Positions 17,946-26,219 of a DNA stretch of 59,113 nt are shown here, one piece after another (position 1 is the first letter of the stretch; every line of letters starts with the position of its first letter). Origin of the DNA: Chryseobacterium sp. MFBS3-17 (GTDB lineage: Bacteria; Bacteroidota; Bacteroidia; Flavobacteriales; Weeksellaceae). A model generated the notes under the pieces. The model was not told the origin of the DNA and made no database searches. It saw only the letters and a program-made list of their open reading frames with translations. The position numbers were made by a program, and so were the translations under genes. The stretch covers positions 1 to 59,113 of the forward strand of contig NZ_JAJEWK010000013.1 of NCBI RefSeq assembly GCF_020687745.1, in the 5' to 3' direction.

Positions 17946-18271
17946 GATTCCAGATTAAAGATGGTACTGAGATTAAAAAGGTAACTTTTCATTTCTGCTT
18001 CGCGGACCTCCTGTTGTTTTTTACCTTTTTCGGTAAGGAGGTAGTATTTGCGATCACGTCCGCTCACATTTTGCACCTCAGCATAAATCAACCCTTCAGC
18101 CTCCAGTTTGTGTAGAGCCGGATAGAGTGCGCCCTCGGTCATTTCCAGTTCACCACGCGTCAGTTCCCGGGCCCGCTGCGAGAGTTGATAGCCGTACATC
18201 TTCACCTCTGACGCGAGCAATTTCAGAATAATATTCTGTAAAGTCCCTTTGTACAAAGCATTTTTCTTCAT
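17942..18271 (-). CDS. PadR family transcriptional regulator
   Basis: 109 residues, the short PadR form (s1). Winged helix-turn-helix across residues 5-85: GTLQNIILKLLASEVKMYGYQL, TEGALYPALHKLEAEGLI, and the wing RDRKYYLLTEKGKK. PadR proteins dimerise through the C-terminal helix and usually repress their own operon until a ligand binds. A perfect inverted repeat, ATGCCTAA/TTAGGCAT, overlaps the start codon, and another half site lies within the promoter, so autorepression is very likely. First gene of the operon, coupled to the membrane protein gene. Confidence 0.93.
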   Translation of the reverse strand: MKKNALYKGTLQNIILKLLASEVKMYGYQLSQRARELTRGELEMTEGALYPALHKLEAEGLIYAEVQNVSGRDRKYYLLTEKGKKQQEVREAEMKSYLFNLSTIFNLES

Positions 18272-18290
18272 GCCTAAATAGATTAGGCAT
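18270..18290 (-). promoter_or_regulatory. PadR operator overlapping the padR start codon
   Basis: A perfect 8-pair inverted repeat ATGCCTAA, five bases, TTAGGCAT. A third copy of the half site TTAGGCA lies at 18307-18313, inside the promoter spacer. The half site TGCCTAA is a plausible PadR target; binding by this protein is inferred from position. Confidence 0.8.
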
Positions 18291-18320
18291 CAAATATATA
18301 ACTTTCTTAGGCATTATCAA
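18291..18320 (-). promoter_or_regulatory. Consensus promoter of the padR operon
   Basis: On the minus strand TTG (18320-18318), 19 bases, TATATTTG (18298-18291). It is bracketed by the operator repeat and overlaps the extra half site at 18307-18313. Confidence 0.88.
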
Positions 18321-18328
18321 AACTTACG

Positions 18329-18356
18329 AAAAGTCCGGAGCTTATAAAGTCCGGAC
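18329..18356 (-). terminator. Intrinsic terminator of the M64 peptidase gene
   Basis: On the minus strand GTCCGGA, ten-base loop, TCCGGAC, then TTTT, about 20 bases past the stop codon at 18378. Confidence 0.78.
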
Positions 18357-18377
18357 CGCATCACTTGAAGATTGTTA

Positions 18378-19745
18378 CTAAATGATAATTTTTTCAGAAA
18401 AGAGCGTATTACCGCCATCTGAAACTTTCAGCAGATAATTACCCGGAAGCAGCCCGGACACATCTGCCACCAGTTCTCTGTGGCTGTTCTTCCCGGCTTT
18501 CAGCGGAATAATTTTCCCTGAAAGGTCAAACATTTCTACCAAAACGTTTTCTGAAAAACTTTGTTTGCCGCGGATGTATAAAATTTCAGTTGCCGGATTG
18601 GGGAATACAGCAAATTCCCGTTTCTCTGCAGAAATATCGGAAACCCCCAGCGCATCTTTGTAAATGGTCCAGGTAACCGTAGAAATATGAAGGCTGGCAT
18701 GATTGTCTGTCCGTACCAGAGCGGTATTGTCGGTCACAGAAAAGACCAGCGTGTTGTTGCCGGTATTCAGTTGTGCCGGTGTGAGCGAAAACGTATTTCC
18801 TGTAGCAGACTGAGGCGTGCTGTTCAGCGTCCATGTATTAACCAGCGTATTAGGTATCGGCAGAATGGTAGTGACATTAAAATTCAGCGCAACATTACCA
18901 TCTACTGTGGCAGCATTTGCCGGGCTATAGCTGTCTATAGCCGAAACCAGTCCATGGATTCTCTCAATAATCCGTTCCTTACAGACCGGACAAAACTGCT
19001 GATTCAGATACCGCATATTGCAGGACTGATGGGGCCGGTACCAGTTATTTACACCGGCCTCCGAATAAGGATAAATCCCCGTTCCACCGGTATTGAGCCA
19101 GTTTTTCCATTTAATGGTTGCCGGATCGGACACTTGGGTTTTATTGGGCGACTCACCGGTAGCCGCATACCAGTATTCGTCTGCAAGATTGGCAAAACTA
19201 TGCCCCAGCTCATGCACTACAATTTCATTTGAATTGGTGTTGAGTGACGCAAATGCGTGCACTCCGCCGGCACCGCCGTACTCTGTAGAGTTCACCAGAA
19301 TGAGGGCAATATCATAATCCGGAACATTGGCTGCAAGCACCTGATTAATGGCATTGGAACTAAAAGAATACAGCAATCTGTGTACCCCGCTGGTATCAAA
19401 ACTGCTGCCGAAATAATTATTCGGATTGGCTACCGGAATCTGAGGTTCTGTGACATCAGTAGCGGTTCCGGGGTGCTTGGCTCCGCTTTCCGCAGAGATG
19501 ACCTGTACGGCATAGGCGTTAAAATAATTGCGGTATTCAGCGTAGGGACTTTTATTCAGAATATAATTCACCGCATTGGTAGCAGCCGTCTGAAAATTAC
19601 TTTGCTGTGCAGCCGTAAAGCCATCACCCAAAACAGCAATGTTAATTCTGTTATTGTTGCTTCCATTTTGCACAACCGGGACTGTGGTGAAAGTTTGCGC
19701 CACTGCGAGATGTGAAATCAGAAAGAGGAAAAGAAACTTTTTCAT
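18378..19745 (-). CDS. Secreted M64 family metallopeptidase with T9SS sorting domain
   Basis: 455 residues. Signal peptide 1-16 (cut after AVAQ). The peptidase domain covers about 18-265; the zinc motif [14 protein letters not shown] is at 178-191 (H178, E179, H182, with D189 the likely third ligand), as in family M64, which includes a Clostridium IgA protease. [18 protein letters not shown] is a Cys-rich stretch after the active site. An Ig-like domain fills about 275-365, and the C-terminal 80 residues are a T9SS sorting domain ([16 protein letters not shown]...[13 protein letters not shown]). It overlaps the end of the upstream gene by four bases. A role in degrading host or environmental protein is inferred. 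Confidence 0.92.
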
Positions 19746-20239
19746 GATGGTAATTTTTGATTAAAAATAATGGTTTCGCTTCCGGATTTTCGGATGGAGA
19801 CTTCCACACTTTGTGCCTCGCTGTGATAGGGAAACCTGATGCTGAAATCTGCCTTCTGCAGTACAATCTCATGCTGCTGCATTTCGTCTTCGTAACTCTC
19901 TATGCGCTGCTTCAGGGGATTTCTTACACTAAGTTTCTGTAATTCTTTGCCTGCCCCGTCCCGGATGACCACCACCAAATCTCCTTCTTCCAGCGCTGTA
20001 GCATTAAACACAGGAACTGACTTCAGCTTTCCTTCAGAAATCATCCGCTTTTCAAAAGTCACCGTTTCTAAACCGGAATCGGCCTTCTGAATTGAAAAGA
20101 AAAGATAGTCTATCTTCTCTGCAATGTTCAGAGCAGAAGGTTTTTCGGCCTCAAAATCATGATTCCGATGAGTGGAAACCTCTCCGGAAGCACAAGAAAC
20201 ACCCAAAATTAGAACTAAGTAATTAATCATGACTTTCAT
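19742..20239 (-). CDS. Probable exported protein, function unknown, coupled to the M64 peptidase
   Basis: 165 residues. Hydrophobic N terminus with a possible weak lipobox (LGVSC16); an alternative start is the ATG at 20230. The body is hydrophilic with predicted strands ([61 protein letters not shown]). No family recognised. Its stop overlaps the start of the M64 peptidase gene by four bases, which points to co-expression and perhaps a chaperone, inhibitor or anchoring role for the protease; that is conjecture from the coupling alone. Confidence 0.65.
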
Positions 20240-20380
20240 TTAAAAATTTTAAATAAAATTACACAATTAATTAGAAAAAAAATAGCAGTTTTAGCTAAAA
20301 TTTTACACTTAATGAATTACAACTCTTTTAATCCGGCGGAAATACAGCATCTGACAAGGCTAAAAACCTCAGCGATTTCT

Positions 20381-20388
20381 TACTTTTG
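20381..20388 (+). promoter_or_regulatory. Promoter -7 box TACTTTTG, four bases before the ruvC start codon
   Basis: Perfect TAnnTTTG match ending at 20388 with ATG at 20393. The transcript probably begins at or next to the start codon. It rules out the longer reading frame that begins at 20312. Confidence 0.65.
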
Positions 20389-20392
20389 CATT

Positions 20393-20947
20393 ATGGAAAC
20401 AGAAAAAATCATTTTAGGCATTGACCCCGGAACCACTATTATGGGCTTTGGAATCATCCGTGTCAAAAAAAATAAGATGGAAATGGTTTCCATACATGAA
20501 CTGATTCTGAAAAAATACCCCAATCACGAGACCAAACTCAAGTATATTTTCGACAAGACTCTGGCGCTGATTGATGAGTTTCATCCCGATGAAGTGGCAC
20601 TGGAAGCACCTTTTTATGGCAAGAACGTACAGAGTATGCTGAAACTGGGGCGTGCACAGGGAGTTGCGATGGCAGCATCTCTGTACCGCAACATACCGAT
20701 TACGGAATATTCTCCCAAGAAAATAAAAATGGCCATTACCGGGAACGGAAATGCCAGCAAGGAACAAGTAGCGGGAATGTTGCAGAACCTGCTGAATCTG
20801 AAAGAATTTCCCACCAAATATCTGGACGCCTCAGATGGCCTTGCCGTAGCGGTGTGTCATCATTTCAATTCGGGGACTCTTTCAGATCAAAAATCATATA
20901 CAGGATGGGCCAGTTTCCTGAAAGCCAATCCGGACCGGTTAAAGTAA
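20393..20947 (+). CDS. ruvC: Crossover junction endodeoxyribonuclease RuvC
   Basis: 184 residues from ATG 20393. It cuts Holliday junctions with RuvA and RuvB during recombination repair. The four acidic catalytic residues of the family are present: D11 in GIDPGTT, E71 in ALEAPFYGKN, D145 and D148 in YLDASDGLAVAVCH. The reading frame stays open back to 20312, but the conserved protein begins at METEKIILGIDPG and the promoter box lies inside the extension. It stands alone, without ruvA or ruvB, as is usual in Bacteroidota. Confidence 0.96.
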   Translation: METEKIILGIDPGTTIMGFGIIRVKKNKMEMVSIHELILKKYPNHETKLKYIFDKTLALIDEFHPDEVALEAPFYGKNVQSMLKLGRAQGVAMAASLYRNIPITEYSPKKIKMAITGNGNASKEQVAGMLQNLLNLKEFPTKYLDASDGLAVAVCHHFNSGTLSDQKSYTGWASFLKANPDRLK

Positions 20948-21131
20948 ACCTATAACGTATAAGAGCGCCAAACTCTTCAACTCACTGATATTCAACGACT
21001 ACATTTGTAAAATAACGCTACAGAAGTTTTACAATCGATTTACTTGGTAAAACCTAATACCATCTGTAACATTGGTCTGGTTTTCGTTACTTATTAAGCG
21101 CATTTGAAAATCATTATAAAAGATTTGCATT

Positions 21132-22202
21132 ATGAAACATCAAAAAATAAATCCGATACCCGCAGGTTCCCGCATGAACTGGTTTCAGAAATTCCTACTC
21201 ATTTGCTCCGGCGGCAACCTGCATATTTTACGCAAAACCCCAAGTGAATGGAATAAATTTGCCGGGATTGGCGGCATTGTACTGTTTACCTCTGTTTTCG
21301 CAACGCTCTCTGCCGGGTACGCCATGTTCACGGTATTTGATGACGTATGGATTGCCACCGGATTCGGGGTATTATGGGGCCTGATGATTTTCAACCTGGA
21401 CCGCTATATTGTTTCATCCATCAAAAAAACAGGAACATGGTGGAACCAGGTGCTGATGGCCGTGCCCAGGCTGATTCTGGCCACATTTTTAGGCATCATT
21501 ATTTCCAAACCTCTGGAACTGAAAATTTTTGAGAAAGAGGTAGATAAACAGCTCAACACGATTATTCAGCGAAATAAAACACAGCTTCAGGCCGAAATGA
21601 ACGGCCGGATTCTGCAACAAAGCGGACCGTTTGAAACCGAAAAAAAACAGATTGCTATTAAAATTAACGAATATCAGACTGCCTACGATTCTGCTGCGGT
21701 AGAACTGGAAAAGGAAATTCTGGGCACCAAAACCGGCCTCACCTCCGGCAAGGAAGGATACGGACCGAATGCCAAAAGAAAAGCCGAATTGAAAGAACAA
21801 CGGCGTGCAGATCTGGAAAATTATCGCAAGAGCGTGGAACCGCGACTTCAATATCTGGACAATGAAATCTCAAAGGTTTATACCAATATAGAAACTGAAA
21901 GAAACAAAACCGAAACCTTCGAAGACCGTTTTAATGGTTTTGCAGCACGACTGCAGGCGCTGGATGAGTTGGGAAAAAACTCTGCCATCATCGGTATTGC
22001 AGCAGCATTTATTATGGGATTGTTTATTTGTCTTGAAATTTCGCCTGTACTGGTAAAACTGATATCCTCTGTAGGTCCTTATGATTATCTTCTAGACAAA
22101 ACCGAAAACGATTTCAGGCTTTACGCCAAAGAAAAAATGGAAAAAGGGAACGCTGCTACAGACTGGAGAATTGATGATTTCAAGGATAATCTGAACGAGT
22201 AA
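21132..22202 (+). CDS. DUF4407 domain membrane protein
   Basis: 356 residues. Three hydrophobic segments lie near 45-65, 70-90 and 108-125 (FAGIGGIVLFTSVFATLSAG, GVLWGLMIFNLDRYIVSSI, RLILATFLGIIISKP). A long charged coiled coil with many Glu, Lys and Gln follows (about 130-290), and one more transmembrane segment near 300-320. The NLDRYIV and ISKPLELKIFEKE motifs are typical of DUF4407, a family of bacterial membrane proteins with no known function. Convergent with the SCO gene with four bases between them and no visible terminator. Confidence 0.85.
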   Translation: MKHQKINPIPAGSRMNWFQKFLLICSGGNLHILRKTPSEWNKFAGIGGIVLFTSVFATLSAGYAMFTVFDDVWIATGFGVLWGLMIFNLDRYIVSSIKKTGTWWNQVLMAVPRLILATFLGIIISKPLELKIFEKEVDKQLNTIIQRNKTQLQAEMNGRILQQSGPFETEKKQIAIKINEYQTAYDSAAVELEKEILGTKTGLTSGKEGYGPNAKRKAELKEQRRADLENYRKSVEPRLQYLDNEISKVYTNIETERNKTETFEDRFNGFAARLQALDELGKNSAIIGIAAAFIMGLFICLEISPVLVKLISSVGPYDYLLDKTENDFRLYAKEKMEKGNAATDWRIDDFKDNLNE

Positions 22203-22206
22203 TCGT

Positions 22207-22773
22207 TTACGGTAACTGATTGACGGTTTGCGCCACCGCATCTGCATTAATGCCTGCACCTTCCTCCTGACGGATCATTTCGCCACTGCGGTCAAACACC
22301 GTGATGATATTGGAGTGCGAAAACTCTATTGGTGAAATCTGCTTATATTTCACCGCTAGCACATTGGCAAACTCACGGGTAGCCGCGTCATCACTGCGCA
22401 GAAACACCCAGGGTTCTCCATAGATGCCTCTTTGCTCCGCAAATTTTTTCAAGATTTCAGGTGTATCGTTAGCCGGATCTATGGAAATCAGTACCAGACG
22501 GGTATCCTTCAGTTTGCTGCGATCAATTTTCTTATGAATTTTTTTCATATCTGCCACCAGAATGGGACAGGCGGTCTGGCAACTGGTAAAAATCATGACC
22601 ACGACCAGGTTTTTACCTTTGAGGTCACTGAGTCTGAGGTGTTCGCCATCCTGATTCTGCCATTCCGAACTCAGATGGAAAATGGAACCGGCTGAAGGTT
22701 GAGGCACGGCATCTTTCTTGGTGCATGCACTGAGCATACAAAACGAAAGCAATATGAATAAGAAATTTTTCAT
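22207..22773 (-). CDS. SCO1/SenC family copper chaperone lipoprotein
   Basis: 188 residues. Lipobox LSAC with cysteine 17. Thioredoxin-like fold with the copper site C65-x3-C69 (TSCQTACP) and H153 (FSHSNI), the three ligands of SCO proteins. It is the third gene of nirK-nirV-sco, five bases behind the FGE-like gene. SCO proteins deliver copper to cytochrome oxidase; here the neighbour is a copper nitrite reductase, so loading of NirK is the better inference. Confidence 0.92.
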   Translation of the reverse strand: MKNFLFILLSFCMLSACTKKDAVPQPSAGSIFHLSSEWQNQDGEHLRLSDLKGKNLVVVMIFTSCQTACPILVADMKKIHKKIDRSKLKDTRLVLISIDPANDTPEILKKFAEQRGIYGEPWVFLRSDDAATREFANVLAVKYKQISPIEFSHSNIITVFDRSGEMIRQEEGAGINADAVAQTVNQLP

Positions 22774-22778
22774 GATGT

Positions 22779-23609
22779 TCAGTCTAAATCTTTAGCACAG
22801 CGGAAGCCGAGATTGGCTACCGTATAATTTGCTTTTAAACTCTGGCGGAATGCAAACCGCATGAAAGCGGCATAGTTCAGGACATCTGTAGCTGTGGTGG
22901 CTGCACTGGCACAGAATAGTCCTTTATTATCATATTCGGCTGTACGGGAATCATTGGTGGTGAGTACAGAATTGAAATCTTCGGTCCATTCCCACACCAG
23001 ATCAAACATATTGTAAATACCATGATAATTTGGTGCAGACTGTTTCACGGAATTTCGTTCCCGGTATTTGATTTCATAAAGCCTGATAATTTCTGATGAA
23101 TATTCCGGTTTGGTGCGGGCATTGGCAGAGGTTTCATCAGCCATAGCCACATATTCCCATTCATCTACCGTGGGCAGTCGTTTTCCGGCACTTTTTGCAT
23201 AAGCATTGGCGGCAAACCACGAAACAAAAGTAACCGGTGCGTCGGGATTTACTTTTTCTCCCGGCGAATCATCTGTTTCCCAGTGAGCCAGATAGGTTTC
23301 ATCTGCAAAGAGTCTGCGGACATTGCTTTTTTTCCATTGCGGATTTTTCTGAACAAAATCCAGAAACTCACGATTGGTTACCGGCCGTTCATCCAGCAAA
23401 AAATCATCCACATGAATCAGCACACTGTCGGTGCCATAAAAAGGAAGGTAATCACCACCGGCAATCTGTTTCATCTGTACCTCCGACCGAATGGCTGTTT
23501 CCGGAAACACTTGGTCTCCGGGCTGCAGTTCTGCAACAGAACCATTTTCCTGGCAGCCAATAAAAAAGAACCCACTACAAATCATCAGGATATGGAAAAT
23601 GTGTTTCAT
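22779..23609 (-). CDS. nirV: NirV-like formylglycine-generating-enzyme family lipoprotein
   Basis: 276 residues. Lipobox IGC with cysteine 19. FGE-sulfatase fold: an N-terminal part with IAGGDYLPFYG, DFLLDERPVTNREFLDFVQ, then LPTVDEWEYVAMA, NMFDLVWEWTEDF, and the terminal FRCAKDLD. The copper-binding Cys pair of true formylglycine-generating enzymes is not apparent, so sulfatase activation is unlikely. Members of this family next to nirK are called NirV; their role in nitrite reductase maturation is not established. Thirty bases behind nirK and five ahead of the SCO gene, so clearly in one operon. Confidence 0.85.
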   Translation of the reverse strand: MKHIFHILMICSGFFFIGCQENGSVAELQPGDQVFPETAIRSEVQMKQIAGGDYLPFYGTDSVLIHVDDFLLDERPVTNREFLDFVQKNPQWKKSNVRRLFADETYLAHWETDDSPGEKVNPDAPVTFVSWFAANAYAKSAGKRLPTVDEWEYVAMADETSANARTKPEYSSEIIRLYEIKYRERNSVKQSAPNYHGIYNMFDLVWEWTEDFNSVLTTNDSRTAEYDNKGLFCASAATTATDVLNYAAFMRFAFRQSLKANYTVANLGFRCAKDLD

Positions 23610-23639
23610 AGCGGATTCTTCAGGGTTTACAATGGTTTT

Positions 23640-24671
23640 TTATTTTACTTTATTAAAGATCTTCGGGTTCTTCTCTCCGGTGACCACCAGTTTACCAATG
23701 GCACCTTTGTTAAAGGCTCTGAAGATGGAGTGATCTACCAGGATGTACTCTCCAGGTTCATCTACTTTAAACTCTACCATGACCGCACCTCCGGCAGGAA
23801 TCAGTGTAGTCTGTACGTTTTCGTTAATTTTACTACCACCTTCCACATATACTTTGTCAAAAATTTCACCAATAACATGGAAAGAAGAAGCCAGGTTCGG
23901 ACCGCCGTTTCCTACGAAAAGACGTACCGTCTCCCCTACTTTTGCTTCAAGCGCATTTTTACCCATCAGTGAATTCTTCCGGCCATTGAATACCACATAG
24001 GTAGGATTTTCATCTACGCCTTTGTCCTGATCAAACTCCTGAAAGCCTTTTTCATCAGTTTTCCCTTTGGTATAGAAATCACCCTGCATAATGTAATACT
24101 CGCGATCCACTTTAGGCAATCCACCTTCCGGTTCTACCAGAATCATCCCGTACATTCCGTTGGCAATATGCAAGGGAACAGGTGCAGCAGCACAGTGATA
24201 AACATAAATACCGGGATTTAATGCTTTAAACGTAAAAATGGCTTCTTTTCCAGGCGCAACATTGGTGGCTTCTGCCCCTCCACCCGGACCATTGACGGCA
24301 TGCAGGTCTATATTGTGCGGCATCACACTGTTGGATGCGTTTTTCAATCGCAACTCCACCTCATCTCCTACGCGTACCCGGATGAAGGTACCCGGCACGG
24401 TATTGTTAAAGGTCCAGAACTTATACGTAACGCCGTCTGCCAGCTCACTTTCAATCTCTGTTGCTTCCAGATTAATGACTACTTTTCTGGCACCACGGTC
24501 TCCTATGGGCGCCGGCACCAGTGGTGGATTTAATATTTCATGGGTAATGGTCTCGCCGCTTACTTTAATGGTTTCGGCATCTGTGGCTGAGCTTCGCGGG
24601 GTTGCAGGGTTCTGTTTACATGCCTGCAGCATGAGCAATCCTATTGCTAAAACACTGATGATCTTTTTCAT
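23640..24671 (-). CDS. nirK: Copper-containing nitrite reductase (NO-forming), lipoprotein
   Basis: 343 residues. It reduces nitrite to nitric oxide. Lipobox LQAC with cysteine 18, so probably lipid-anchored, facing the periplasm. Both copper sites are complete: type 1 copper H119, C160, H168, M173 (YHC...PLHIANGM) and type 2 copper H124, H159, H315, with the catalytic pair D122 (HNIDLH) and H265 (SFHVIG). Two cupredoxin domains. First gene of nirK-nirV-sco with a good promoter (TTG-N20-TACCTTTG). No nor or nos gene is in the window, so the fate of nitric oxide cannot be seen here. Confidence 0.96.
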   Translation of the reverse strand: MKKIISVLAIGLLMLQACKQNPATPRSSATDAETIKVSGETITHEILNPPLVPAPIGDRGARKVVINLEATEIESELADGVTYKFWTFNNTVPGTFIRVRVGDEVELRLKNASNSVMPHNIDLHAVNGPGGGAEATNVAPGKEAIFTFKALNPGIYVYHCAAAPVPLHIANGMYGMILVEPEGGLPKVDREYYIMQGDFYTKGKTDEKGFQEFDQDKGVDENPTYVVFNGRKNSLMGKNALEAKVGETVRLFVGNGGPNLASSFHVIGEIFDKVYVEGGSKINENVQTTLIPAGGAVMVEFKVDEPGEYILVDHSIFRAFNKGAIGKLVVTGEKNPKIFNKVK

Positions 24672-24692
24672 TTCGATTATTTTTAATTAGGA

Positions 24693-24723
24693 CAAAGGTA
24701 TCCTCTTTGAATCATTAACACAA
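24693..24723 (-). promoter_or_regulatory. Promoter of the nirK operon
   Basis: On the minus strand TTG (24723-24721), 20 bases, TACCTTTG (24700-24693), 21 bases before the nirK ATG. No convincing FNR/CRP box (TTGAT-N4-ATCAA) was found upstream. Confidence 0.78.
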
Positions 24724-24790
24724 TTACTTTATTATGAGTTTTATCAGCAGAAAAAATCTGAACTGGTAAAAACAGCATAGACTAATTGAT

Positions 24791-25294
24791 TTAGAGCTTT
24801 TTAAGTTTAATGATGAGGGGTTCTGTAACCCGCTCCTGACTGTAAAACTTTCCCTGACAGATATTGGCGCGCATGGTGTAGCTGCCCTTGGCAATTTTAA
24901 ACTGATTGTAATTCCTTCTGGCCACGGGCAAATTATAAATGCGTCCGCTGTTGATTTCCACCATCCGGAAGACAATATCACAATCTGAAGGATTTTCTAT
25001 AACTGCAGCAGTATAAGGGTCATCGGGATCAGTACTGTTCAGCAGATAGGTGAGCACTTCTGCCGTCTCGTGATCTTTATCCACGCCGTCCTTTTTCATT
25101 AAATCAGCAAATTCATTCTTTTCGGCGGCCATCACTGCCGTTCCGCCTGCAGGCAAAGTTTCGTAACCCGACGCAGCAGATTTGCACGACCCCAGCATGA
25201 TCATGAAGCTACAGAAAACTAACCTTTTTGCAAAACTGAATTTCACGGTAACCCGCAGATAATTTCTCTTCTTCAGAGCAACTGTTTTTATCAT
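24791..25294 (-). CDS. Lipoprotein with a domain of the DUF6759 type, paralogue of the protein at 5660
   Basis: 167 residues from ATG 25294. The frame stays open to 25390, but the upstream part contains the terminator of the luxR gene (25343-25365), so the start must be downstream. From 25294 there is a basic N terminus, a hydrophobic segment and the lipobox MLGSC. The single domain (about 60-165) matches the C terminus of the 5660-6538 protein: EFADLM, NPSDCDIVFRM, IYNLPVARRNYNQFKIAKGSY, ANICQGKFYSQE. Role unknown. Here the domain is anchored directly, without the helical and Ala-rich parts of its paralogue. Confidence 0.72.
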   Translation of the reverse strand: MIKTVALKKRNYLRVTVKFSFAKRLVFCSFMIMLGSCKSAASGYETLPAGGTAVMAAEKNEFADLMKKDGVDKDHETAEVLTYLLNSTDPDDPYTAAVIENPSDCDIVFRMVEINSGRIYNLPVARRNYNQFKIAKGSYTMRANICQGKFYSQERVTEPLIIKLKKL

Positions 25295-25342
25295 ATTAAT
25301 GTTGCAGTAATCAGGCTTAAATATAAGAAAAGTTTTTGCACG

Positions 25343-25365
25343 AAAAAGACCGGAGAAGACTCCGG
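25343..25365 (-). terminator. Intrinsic terminator of the LuxR-type regulator gene
   Basis: On the minus strand CCGGAG, four-base loop, CTCCGG, then a short T-run, about 120 bases past the luxR stop. It also fixes the start of the next gene. Confidence 0.75.
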
Positions 25366-25487
25366 CCTGCTTCTTTTTCATCAGATGCATCCTTTCTCAG
25401 GTTTCATTGATGAGGTTTCATGGTTTTTAGGACGACCCAAAAATAAATGGAATCGTCCGGAAAACCAATACCACTTTCGGGGTATTT

Positions 25488-26144
25488 TTATATCTGCAGT
25501 TCCTCAAAGAACGTAATGAGTTCCCGGCTATTGCTCACGCCCAGTTTCTTATAAATATTTTTCAGGTGAACTTTCACCGTACTTTCCGAGATCGAAAGGC
25601 AATCCGCCACTTCTTTCACATTCATCCCCTGGCAGTACAGTTCAATAATTTCCCGTTCGCGCGGGGTCACATTCTGTGCTCGTTCTATATCGTTTTCTGC
25701 ACCAAAGCCTGCCTTTTCCATCACGGTAATGGCAAACACCGGCTTCTCATCAATAAATACAGATCTGGTGCTGCCTACAAATTTCTCGTATTTCTTCCGG
25801 GCGTTTTTGAGTTTATATTCCAGGTTAAGGAAGCCTTTTCCGCCTTTTTTGAAATGAAGGACAGAATCCAGCAAAGCACCATATTTAGTAGGATGTATGG
25901 TCATGAAATAGTAGAAATAATCCACATCAGCAAAGGTGTTTTTACTGAAACCATAAAAGTCCCGGAGGATATCGTTGATATAAACCGGTTTTAATTTGGC
26001 AAGATCATGAAGCGTTATATAGTATTTCGGACAGTTTAATGCCTGAAAAGCAACGGAATCCGGCTGAAAACCCTCGGTTAAAGAAGCAAAATCACATTCT
26101 TCAAAGAGCTGATCCAGCCTTTGCTGTAAGTCGAGATACCCCAT
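25488..26144 (-). CDS. LuxR family transcriptional regulator with PAS-like sensor part
   Basis: 218 residues. The C-terminal 65 residues are a GerE/LuxR helix-turn-helix: VTPREREIIELYCQGMNVKEVA followed by LSISESTVKVHLKNIYKKLGV. The N-terminal 145 residues (YYITLHDLAKLKPVYINDILRDFYG, FYYFMTIHPTKY) look like a PAS-type sensor rather than a receiver domain: no phosphoacceptor Asp is seen. Such PAS-LuxR proteins are frequent in Chryseobacterium with unknown ligands. Alone in its transcript; targets unknown. Confidence 0.85.
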   Translation of the reverse strand: MGYLDLQQRLDQLFEECDFASLTEGFQPDSVAFQALNCPKYYITLHDLAKLKPVYINDILRDFYGFSKNTFADVDYFYYFMTIHPTKYGALLDSVLHFKKGGKGFLNLEYKLKNARKKYEKFVGSTRSVFIDEKPVFAITVMEKAGFGAENDIERAQNVTPREREIIELYCQGMNVKEVADCLSISESTVKVHLKNIYKKLGVSNSRELITFFEELQI

Positions 26145-26172
26145 GTAGTATTTTTTTAAGGAGCAATCCCAT

Positions 26173-26202
26173 AAAAAAAGGGAGCTGCAAATTGAACTCC
26201 CT
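26173..26202 (-). terminator. Intrinsic terminator of guaB
   Basis: On the minus strand AGGGAG, 18-base loop, CTCCCT, then TTTTTTT, about 20 bases past the guaB stop. Confidence 0.8.
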
Positions 26203-26219
26203 AAATTATGATTTTTTTC

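Noticed and set aside
24701-24723. Possible FNR/CRP site upstream of nirK
   Set aside because: TTG and CAA half sites are present but at the wrong spacing for TTGAT-N4-ATCAA.
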